Assembly: GCA_005888515.1 (NCBI GenBank)
Contig: VAZR01000220.1
Coordinates: 1-5,331, forward strand
DNA from: Alphaproteobacteria bacterium
Lineage (GTDB): Bacteria > Pseudomonadota > Alphaproteobacteria > ATCC43930 > CGMCC-115725
Reading direction: 5' to 3'
Length of the DNA stretch: 5,331 nucleotides
The notes under the pieces were generated by a model that was not told the origin of the DNA, made no database searches, and saw only the letters and a list, made by a program, of their open reading frames with translations. The translations under genes and the position numbers were made by a program. Positions 1 to 4,890 of this stretch are shown here, one piece after another; positions within the stretch are counted from its first letter, which is position 1; every line of letters starts with the position of its first letter.

Positions 1-116
1 TGATGGCGGACCGCTACCCGCAACGGCGCTGTGCCGCCAGGCGGAGCCGAAGAGCCGAACCATCGCTGACCGAAGATTCGCGGCAACATCTGATCCGAAA
101 TCGCCCACCCAAAAAT

Positions 117-193
117 CGTCCCGGCCAAAGCCGGGACCCCCGGCGGCCACCGCATGAGCAGTTGACTGGTGGGTTCCGGCGTCCGCCGGGACG
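117..193. repeat. Palindromic intergenic repeat, family A (double hairpin)
   Basis: Positions 117-139 and 171-193 form an imperfect 23-bp inverted repeat (19 of 23 positions match), including perfect 10-bp arms at 116-125 and 185-194. Each arm also folds alone: 118-125 with 130-137 (8 bp, 4-nt loop CAAA), and 173-180 with 185-192 (wobble pair included). The 'GTCCCGGC...GCCGGGAC' core resembles, from memory, a repeat dispersed in Bradyrhizobium-like genomes. It ends 12 bp from the stop codon of the minus-strand aldolase gene. It could cap that mRNA's 3' end, but no T-tract follows in that direction, so I do not call a terminator. Positions 1-116 show no gene; the TGA at 1-3 might be the last codon of an upstream gene, but nothing confirms it. 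Confidence 0.8.
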
Positions 194-205
194 ACGGTTA
201 TGCCT

Positions 206-991
206 TCAGAGGAAGGCGCGCATCGCCGCGGCGCATTCGCCGGCGGCGCTGGCCATAAAGCTGAGATCGCTGCCCGGCAATACGAGGCGCACGCCCATTT
301 CGATATAGCGGCGCAGCAATTCGCGATCGGCGATGCCGCCGATGCCGGCGAACTTGCCCTCGGCCCCGCACGCATCGACGACCGCCTGATAGGCGGCGAC
401 GATGCGCTCGTCGCCGAACGCGCCGGGAATACCGAGCTCCATCGCCAGATCGTTGGTGCCGATCAGCAACGAGTCGATGCCCGGCACGGCGGCGATCGCG
501 GCGGCATTCTCGATCGCCCGCGGCGTCTCCAGCATGACGACAACGAGGGTCGCGGCATTGATCGACGCGCAGGTCTCGGCCAGCCCAAGCTTTTCGTAAC
601 CGAAATGCGGCAGCCCGCCGGCCACCGAGCGATGGCCCAGCGGCGGATAGCGCAAGGCCTGCGCGATCTCCCGAGCCTCCTCTGCGGTATCGACATGCGG
701 CATGACGATGCCGAGCCCGCCCCCGTCGAGAAAGCGCGTCGCCATCCACAATTGCCGGGCCGGCACTCGCGCGACCGGCGCGATGCCGGCGCCGAGCGCT
801 GCGACCGCGATCTGCACCGCCGTGTCGAGATCCATCGAATTGTGCTCGAGGTCGAGAAACAGCCAGTCATACCCGGCGGCTTTCATGATCGGCGCGATAT
901 CGACGGTCCGCGCCTGACGCAGAATGACGCCGAGCGCCAGTTCGCCAGTGTCGAGCCGGTCGCGCGCCGCATTGCGCAGAGTTGCCGCCAT
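206..991 (-). CDS. HpcH/HpaI family class II aldolase (4-hydroxy-2-oxo acid aldolase-like)
   Basis: Predicted cytoplasmic metal-dependent aldolase that cleaves or forms 4-hydroxy-2-oxo acids from pyruvate (or a related 2-oxo acid) and an aldehyde. The 261-residue product is the usual family length. The key residues match E. coli HpaI in kind and spacing: His50 in the 'LEHNS' motif (catalytic His), Arg75 in 'VARVP' (carboxylate-binding Arg), and metal ligands Glu155 in 'LETP' and Asp181 in 'IGTNDLA'. His-Arg spacing is 25 and Glu-Asp spacing is 26, both as in HpaI. 'YPPLGHRSV' matches the conserved 'RYPPxGxRG' segment. The ATG at 991 is preferred over the in-frame ATG at 1003, because GGAGG sits 5 nt before the former and that SD overlaps the latter. 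The gene is transcribed divergently from the reductase gene. The aldehyde substrate cannot be read from sequence; citrate lyase beta-like and 2-keto-3-deoxy-sugar-acid aldolases are close relatives. Confidence 0.93.
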   Translation of the reverse strand: MAATLRNAARDRLDTGELALGVILRQARTVDIAPIMKAAGYDWLFLDLEHNSMDLDTAVQIAVAALGAGIAPVARVPARQLWMATRFLDGGGLGIVMPHVDTAEEAREIAQALRYPPLGHRSVAGGLPHFGYEKLGLAETCASINAATLVVVMLETPRAIENAAAIAAVPGIDSLLIGTNDLAMELGIPGAFGDERIVAAYQAVVDACGAEGKFAGIGGIADRELLRRYIEMGVRLVLPGSDLSFMASAAGECAAAMRAFL

Positions 992-993
992 CT

Positions 994-1001
994 CTCCCTC
1001 C
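994..1001 (-). promoter_or_regulatory. Shine-Dalgarno site of the aldolase gene
   Basis: On the minus strand the purine run GGAGGGAG ends 2 nt before the ATG at 991-989, and its GGAGG core leaves a 5-nt spacer. This site decides the start. The alternative ATG four codons upstream overlaps the SD and has only weak purine content ahead of it. Confidence 0.75.
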
Positions 1002-1086
1002 ATCTCGTGTCTAAACCACGATCCTAAGCGGCCCCGCGCGGCGCGTCACGAGACGCTAGGAGCGGCATTCGAGCACAGTTCATTGC

Positions 1087-1168
1087 GTCGTCACTTCATC
1101 CCCGGGCTTGTCCCGGGGATCCACGTCTTTCTTTCGTGGATGGCCGGGACAAGCCCGGCCGTGACGAG
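1087..1168. repeat. Palindromic intergenic repeat, family B (cruciform)
   Basis: A perfect 15-bp inverted repeat pairs 1102-1116 with 1144-1158. It encloses a 7-bp hairpin (1119-1125 with 1135-1141, 9-nt loop). The arms are themselves palindromic: 1098-1106 pairs with 1112-1120, and 1142-1148 with 1154-1160. Outer 6-bp arms lie at 1089-1094 (CGTCAC) and 1161-1166 (GTGACG). The unit occupies the divergent interval between the aldolase and reductase genes and ends about 57 bp before the reductase start. The pattern 'CCGGGCTTGTCCCGG' with its reverse complement resembles, from memory, a very common alphaproteobacterial dispersed repeat. It may affect transcription of the reductase operon, but nothing in the sequence shows that directly. 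Confidence 0.85.
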
Positions 1169-1210
1169 GAGGGAGACGCGAGGTGAGTTGTGGCATGATC
1201 CGGTCAGAGC

Positions 1211-1218
1211 AGAGGAGG
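1211..1218 (+). promoter_or_regulatory. Shine-Dalgarno site of the reductase gene
   Basis: AGAGGAGG lies 6 nt before the ATG at 1225. It selects that codon over the in-frame ATGs at 1183 and 1195, neither of which has a comparable purine tract. Confidence 0.8.
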
Positions 1219-1224
1219 CATGAC

Positions 1225-2241
1225 ATGCCCGAGCGGAACCGGCAGGTGTTGCTGAAGCGGCGGCCCGAGGGCATGCCGGTGCCCGGCGATTTCGATATTG
1301 TCGACGCGCCCCTGCCCGAGCCAGGTACGGGCGAAGTCTTGGTGCGCGGCATCTATCTGTCGCTCGACCCCTATATGCGCGGCCGCATCAGCGGGGTGCG
1401 CTCTTACGCCAGGCCGGTCGAGATCGGCGAGGTCATCGAGGGCCGCGTCGTCGGCCAGGTGGTGCGCTCGAACCATCCCGATTTCCGAGCCGGCGATTAC
1501 GCCTTTGGCGGTTATGGCCGGCAGCTCTACAGCGCGGTTCCGGGCAACAGTCTGCTGAAGCTCGACCCGGCCGAGGCGCCGATCTCGACCGCGCTCGGCA
1601 TCCTCGGCATGCCGGGCATGACCGCCTATATCGGGCTCGCCGATATCGGCCAGCCGAAATCCGGCGAGACCGTCGTCATATCGGCCGCCTCGGGCGCGGT
1701 CGGCGCGGTCGCCGGCCAGCTCGCCAAGCGCCAGGGCGCGCGGGTCGTCGGCATCGCCGGCGGGGCCGACAAATGCCGCTACGTCAAGGACGAGCTCGGT
1801 TTTGACGCGGCGCTCGACCACCAAGGTTCGGATCTCGGCGCCGCGCTTGATGCGGCCTGCCCGAACGGCATCGATGTCTATTTCGAGAATGTCGGCGGCG
1901 CGGTACAGGCGGCGGTGTTCCCGCGCCTCAACGATTTCGGCCGCATGATCATGTGCGGCATGATCGCCGAATACAACGACAAGACGCCGCGGCCCGGGCC
2001 GAACCTCGGCGCGGTCGTGAGGAAGCGCCTCAAGATCCAGGGGTTCATCGTCGGCGATCAGCGCCACCGGCATGGCGAGTTCCGCGCGATGGCGGCGCCT
2101 CTGGTCAAAAGCGGCCAGCTCAAATACCGCGAGGACATCGTCGAGGGGCTCGACAACGCGCCGGAAGCGTTCATCGGCCTCTTGCAGGGCAAGAACTTCG
2201 GTAAATTGCTGGTCCGCGTCGGCGACGACCCGACCCGGTAG
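1225..2241 (+). CDS. Zinc-independent MDR-superfamily NADP-dependent oxidoreductase (CurA/PTGR type)
   Basis: Predicted soluble NADPH-dependent reductase of the prostaglandin-reductase/leukotriene B4 dehydrogenase branch of medium-chain dehydrogenases. This branch reduces C=C bonds conjugated to a carbonyl; E. coli CurA and mammalian PTGR1 are characterised members. The 338-residue product is full length. The N-terminal GroES-like domain carries the family signature 'LSLDPYMRGR' (45-54). The Rossmann domain has 'AASGAVG' (154-160), the glycine-rich cofactor loop typical of the group. 'DVYFENVGG' (217-225) and the C-terminal 'GKNFGKLLVRV' (322-332) are also family hallmarks. The Cys/His zinc ligands of alcohol dehydrogenases are absent, as expected. 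The start follows the strong SD at 1211-1218. The dehydrogenase gene begins 9 bp after this stop, which indicates one operon. The substrate is not identifiable from sequence; an enal or enone from lipid oxidation is an inference from the neighbours. Confidence 0.95.
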   Translation: MPERNRQVLLKRRPEGMPVPGDFDIVDAPLPEPGTGEVLVRGIYLSLDPYMRGRISGVRSYARPVEIGEVIEGRVVGQVVRSNHPDFRAGDYAFGGYGRQLYSAVPGNSLLKLDPAEAPISTALGILGMPGMTAYIGLADIGQPKSGETVVISAASGAVGAVAGQLAKRQGARVVGIAGGADKCRYVKDELGFDAALDHQGSDLGAALDAACPNGIDVYFENVGGAVQAAVFPRLNDFGRMIMCGMIAEYNDKTPRPGPNLGAVVRKRLKIQGFIVGDQRHRHGEFRAMAAPLVKSGQLKYREDIVEGLDNAPEAFIGLLQGKNFGKLLVRVGDDPTR

Positions 2242-2244
2242 GAG
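2240..2244 (+). promoter_or_regulatory. Shine-Dalgarno site of the acyl-CoA dehydrogenase gene, overlapping the upstream stop
   Basis: AGGAG overlaps the TAG stop (2239-2241) of the reductase gene and lies 6 nt before the ATG at 2251. A ribosome finishing the reductase would reach this site, so translational coupling is likely. Confidence 0.75.
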
Positions 2245-2250
2245 ATCAGG

Positions 2251-3453
2251 ATGGATTTCGAACCTTCGGACAAGGTCAAGCGGCTCTCCGCGCAAGTGCG
2301 CGAGTTCATGGAGCGTGAAGTCTATCCGGCCGAGCCGGTATTCGAGCGCCAGCTCAACGAGGCGCCTTCGCGTTGGCAGATCCCGCCGATCATGGAGGAG
2401 CTGAAGGCGAAGGCGCGCGCCGCGGGGCTGTGCAACCTGTTTCTGCCGGAATCGGAGTACGGCGCCGGCCTCACCAATCTCGAATACGCGCCCTTGTGCG
2501 AGATCATGGGGCGCTCGCCGATCGCGCCGGAAGTCTTCAACTGCTCGGCGCCCGATACCGGCAATATGGAAACGCTGGTGCGCTACGCGACAAAGGAACA
2601 GCAGGAGCGCTGGCTGAAGCCCTTGCTCGCCGGCGAGATCCGCTCGTCTTTCGCAATGACCGAGCCGGCGGTCGCCTCCTCCGACGCCACCAACATCGAG
2701 GCCTCGATCCGCCGCGAGGGCAATTCGAGCTATGTGATCAATGCGCGCAAATGGTGGACCTCGGGTGCGATGGACCCGCGCTGCAAGATCTTCATCCTGA
2801 TGGGCAAGACCGACCCCGAGGCGCCGCGCCATCAGCAGCAATCGATGATCCTGGTGCCGCGCGACACCCCGGGCGTGCGCGTCGTGCGGGCACTCACCGT
2901 GTTCGGCTATGACGACGCGCCGCACGGCCACGCCGAGGTCGAGTTCAAGGATGTGCGGGTGCCGATCGACAACATCCTGTTGGGCGAGGGAAGGGGGTTC
3001 GAGATCGCGCAAGGCCGGCTCGGCCCCGGCCGCATCCATCACTGCATGCGCATGATCGGTCTTGCCGAGCGGTCGCTCGAAGCGATGTGCGCGCGGGTCA
3101 AGAGCCGGGTCGCATTCGGCCGGCCCTTGGCCGATCAGGGCGTCATTCGCGAATGGATCGCCGACTCGCGCATGGAGATCGAGCAGGCGCGGCTGCTGAC
3201 CTTGAAGGCCGCCCACATGATGGACACCGTCGGCAACAAGATGGCGCAGGCCGAAATCGCGATGATCAAGGTCGTCGCGCCGAAGATGCTGCTCGCCGTC
3301 ATCGACCGCGCGATCCAGGCGCATGGCGGCGGCGGCGTGTCGCAGGATTTCGGCCTCGCCTATGCCTGGGCCCGCTCGCGCGTCATGCGCATCGTCGATG
3401 GCCCGGACGAGGTGCATCGGCGCGCGATCGCTCGGGTGGAGTTGCGCAAGTGA
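2251..3453 (+). CDS. Acyl-CoA dehydrogenase, ACAD10/ACAD11-like branch
   Basis: Predicted FAD flavoprotein of the acyl-CoA dehydrogenase fold, 400 residues and full length without a fused domain. Domain order is the N-terminal helical domain (about 1-130), middle beta domain (about 131-240) and C-terminal helical domain (about 241-400). 'FAMTEPAVASSDATNI' (134-149), 'KWWTSGAMDPRCKI' (167-180), 'GEGRGFEIAQGRLGPGRIHH' (245-264), 'FGRPLADQGV' (289-298) and 'VDGPDEVHRRAIA' (382-394) match, from memory, mammalian ACAD11 much better than ordinary short- or medium-chain enzymes. Asp383 falls where MCAD has its catalytic Glu ('YEGT' versus 'VDGP'), which fits this branch acting on unusual substrates. 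In P. putida LvaC and mammalian ACAD11, family members work with an APH-like kinase to turn 4-hydroxyacyl-CoA into enoyl-CoA by way of a phosphorylated intermediate. An APH-like kinase gene follows here. The gene is coupled to the upstream reductase gene. The branch assignment is firm; the substrate is inferred. Confidence 0.96.
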   Translation: MDFEPSDKVKRLSAQVREFMEREVYPAEPVFERQLNEAPSRWQIPPIMEELKAKARAAGLCNLFLPESEYGAGLTNLEYAPLCEIMGRSPIAPEVFNCSAPDTGNMETLVRYATKEQQERWLKPLLAGEIRSSFAMTEPAVASSDATNIEASIRREGNSSYVINARKWWTSGAMDPRCKIFILMGKTDPEAPRHQQQSMILVPRDTPGVRVVRALTVFGYDDAPHGHAEVEFKDVRVPIDNILLGEGRGFEIAQGRLGPGRIHHCMRMIGLAERSLEAMCARVKSRVAFGRPLADQGVIREWIADSRMEIEQARLLTLKAAHMMDTVGNKMAQAEIAMIKVVAPKMLLAVIDRAIQAHGGGGVSQDFGLAYAWARSRVMRIVDGPDEVHRRAIARVELRK

Positions 3454-3467
3454 GCTGGATCAGCGGT

Positions 3468-3579
3468 GCGTCCTTCGACTGCTCGCTTCGCGAGCGCTCA
3501 GGATGAGGGACTTTTGTTCATGCCATCGCACATCTTCCTCATCCTGAGGAGCGGGCGCAGCCCGCGTCTCGAAGGACGC
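3468..3579. repeat. Palindromic intergenic repeat, family C, between dehydrogenase and kinase genes
   Basis: Perfect 11-bp outer arms pair 3468-3478 (GCGTCCTTCGA) with 3569-3579. Inner 12-bp arms pair 3497-3508 with 3537-3548. Two small 6-bp hairpins with 3-nt loops lie between them: 3481-3486 with 3490-3495, and 3551-3556 with 3560-3565. The 'CGTCCTTCGA...TCAGGATGAGG' layout resembles, from memory, a dispersed rhizobial repeat. It begins 14 bp after the dehydrogenase stop and ends 9 bp before the kinase start, so it makes up nearly the whole gap. It could form a stable mRNA structure between the two genes. Confidence 0.87.
3571..3576 (+). promoter_or_regulatory. Possible Shine-Dalgarno site of the kinase gene, inside the repeat arm
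   Basis: GAAGGA is the only SD-like run near the ATG at 3589. The spacer is 12 nt, longer than ideal. It lies in the right outer arm of the family C repeat, so pairing with the left arm (3468-3478) would hide it from the ribosome. Confidence 0.4.
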
Positions 3580-3588
3580 TGAACGCCA

Positions 3589-4680
3589 ATGCAACCGGGA
3601 GATGCGGTAAACCTCGAAGCGGCCGAGCTGATTAACGAGCGGCCGGACGAGCGCCTCGATACGACGCGGCTCGAACCGTATTTGCGGGAGCGTTTGGAAG
3701 GGGTCGTTGGGCCGCTGAGCGTCAGGCAATTCGGCGGCGGGAAAGCCAACCTCACTTATCTGATCCAGTTTGGCGACCGCGAGTTCGTCTTGCGCCGGCC
3801 GCCTTTGGGACCGATCCCGCCGGGGGCGCACGACATGCGGCGTGAGCACCGCGTCTTGTCGGTGTTGTACCGGCGCTATCTGCTCGCGCCGAAGAGCCTG
3901 TTGTTGTGCGAGGATGAAGGCATCATCGGCGCGGTCTTTATCGTCGAGGAGCGGCGGCACGGTTTTGTGATCCGGGACGACATCCCGCCGGAATTCGCCG
4001 GCCGCCCGGAGCTCAACCGGCGTATCGGCTTTGCGCTGGTCGACGCGCTCGCCGATCTGCATCTCGTGCCGCCCGCGGAAGTCGGACTCGACGATCTCGG
4101 CCGCCCCGACGGCTATCTCGAACGCCAGCTCTCGGGTTGGGTCCGGCGCTGGCAAGCGGCGCAAGGCGGCGAACAGGCGGATCGCGCCGCCGCCGAGATG
4201 CAGCCGGTGCTCGATTGGCTCGGGCGCGAGCTGCCGCCCTCAGGCGCCGCGGCCCTGCTGCACAATGATTACCGGCTCGACAATTGCCTGCTGGACGCCA
4301 CCGATCCCGGGCATATCGCGGCGGTGCTCGATTGGGACATGTGCACCCAGGGCGATCCGCTCGCCGATCTCGGCTATCTGCTGAACTACTGGGTCGAGCC
4401 GGGAGACGACCCGGTATGGCGCGAGATCGCCGCGATGCCGACCTGGCGCGACGGTTTCCCGAGCCGGGCCGAGGCGATCCAGCGCTACGCCGCGCGCACC
4501 GGCTTCAATCTCGCCGCGATCGGCTGGCATCAGGTGTTCGCCGCCTTCAAGCTCGCCGTCATCATCCAGCAGATCTATATCCGCTTTGTGCGCGGCCAGA
4601 CGCAGGACCAGCGCTTCCGCTACTATTACCGCCGCGTCCTCGGCCTCGCCGCGAAGGCGCGCATCCTCTCGGGAGTTTGA
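3589..4680 (+). CDS. APH-fold phosphotransferase family protein (ACAD-associated hydroxyacyl-CoA kinase-like)
   Basis: Predicted cytoplasmic ATP-dependent small-molecule kinase of the aminoglycoside phosphotransferase/choline kinase fold, 363 residues. 'FGGGKANLTYLI' (48-59) is the nucleotide-binding loop and 'FVLRRPPLGP' (66-75) the following strand. 'REHRVL' (85-90) holds the helix Glu. 'LLHNDYRLDNCLLD' (223-236) is the catalytic loop in HxDxxxxN form (His225, Asp227, Asn232). 'AVLDWDMCTQGDPLADLG' (245-262) carries metal-binding Asp248. The 'VLRRPP' and 'GDPLADLGY' motifs match the kinase domain of ACAD10/ACAD11 and related bacterial proteins rather than antibiotic-resistance enzymes. Position beside an ACAD11-like dehydrogenase supports phosphorylation of a hydroxyacyl-CoA, as shown for P. 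putida LvaA. The start is constrained: an in-frame TGA at 3580-3582 makes the ATG at 3589 the first available. The catalytic loop has HND where HGD is commoner, still compatible with activity. Confidence 0.94.
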   Translation: MQPGDAVNLEAAELINERPDERLDTTRLEPYLRERLEGVVGPLSVRQFGGGKANLTYLIQFGDREFVLRRPPLGPIPPGAHDMRREHRVLSVLYRRYLLAPKSLLLCEDEGIIGAVFIVEERRHGFVIRDDIPPEFAGRPELNRRIGFALVDALADLHLVPPAEVGLDDLGRPDGYLERQLSGWVRRWQAAQGGEQADRAAAEMQPVLDWLGRELPPSGAAALLHNDYRLDNCLLDATDPGHIAAVLDWDMCTQGDPLADLGYLLNYWVEPGDDPVWREIAAMPTWRDGFPSRAEAIQRYAARTGFNLAAIGWHQVFAAFKLAVIIQQIYIRFVRGQTQDQRFRYYYRRVLGLAAKARILSGV

Positions 4681-4683
4681 ATG

Positions 4684-4825
4684 CCCCCTCACCCTGTCCC
4701 TCTCCCCGCGTGCGGGGAGAGGGAACGCAACGGAGAGAGCGAGATAATCCTGCCGAAAATAATTTGGTAAAGCTGATGCAATCTCTCCCTCTCCCCGGCT
4801 GCGGGGAGAGGGTCGGGTGAGGGGG
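4684..4825. repeat. Palindromic intergenic repeat, family D (two G/C hairpins around an AT-rich core)
   Basis: Perfect 11-bp outer arms pair 4684-4694 with 4815-4825. Inside are two strong hairpins of near-identical sequence: 4698-4709 with 4712-4723 (12 complementary positions, so a tight loop), and 4787-4797 with 4802-4812 (11 bp, 4-nt loop). The stretch between them (about 4740-4780) is AT-rich compared with the surroundings. 'CCCTCTCCCCGC' with its complement resembles, from memory, a repeat common in Hyphomicrobiales. The unit starts 3 bp after the kinase stop, so it could protect or end that transcript. No T-run follows either hairpin, so a classical intrinsic terminator is not claimed. 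Confidence 0.87.
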
Positions 4826-4880
4826 AAGCAGATACGGAACGGTTGCTGGCTAGGCGGACAGCCGTCCGAGGGCAAACTGA

Positions 4881-4884
4881 AGGA
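4881..4884 (+). promoter_or_regulatory. Shine-Dalgarno site of the HAD-family gene
   Basis: AGGA, within the purine-rich run AAGGAAG, lies 6 nt before the ATG at 4891 and supports that start. Confidence 0.6.
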
Positions 4885-4890
4885 AGCAAC

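Noticed and set aside
3..308. A 101-codon plus-strand open frame at the window start
   Set aside because: It is Arg- and Pro-rich, crosses palindromic repeat A and runs into the 3' end of the aldolase gene. No supporting motif was seen.
200..1027. A 275-codon plus-strand open frame over the aldolase gene
   Set aside because: It has no family motifs and is His- and Arg-rich, while the opposite strand encodes an aldolase with every catalytic residue in place.
1183..1224. Upstream in-frame ATGs (1183, 1195) as the reductase start
   Set aside because: They would add 14 or 10 residues that family members lack, and the strong AGAGGAGG site points to 1225.
1204..3417. A 737-codon open frame on the minus strand opposite the reductase and dehydrogenase genes
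   Set aside because: It is rich in Arg, Ala, Asp and His, has no recognisable motif, and lies antisense to two clearly conserved enzymes. In GC-rich DNA, codon bias on one strand commonly leaves a long stop-free antisense frame.
3460..4164. A 234-codon minus-strand open frame over repeat C and the start of the kinase gene
   Set aside because: It has low-complexity composition, reads through a palindromic repeat, and is antisense to a motif-verified kinase.
3589..4680. The kinase as an antibiotic-resistance aminoglycoside phosphotransferase
   Set aside because: The fold is shared, but the 'VLRRPP' and 'GDPLADLGY' motifs and the neighbouring ACAD11-like dehydrogenase point to a metabolic kinase.
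4698..4723. Family D hairpin as a rho-independent terminator for the kinase transcript
   Set aside because: The stem is strong, but the following bases are mixed A, G and C rather than a T-run. It is better explained as part of the repeat.
4681..4770. Short open frame starting at the ATG next to the kinase stop
   Set aside because: It translates the family D repeat and ends after 29 codons. No SD is positioned for it other than kinase coding sequence.
117..4825. The palindromic repeats as a CRISPR array
   Set aside because: The units differ in sequence, are far apart and lack regular spacers.
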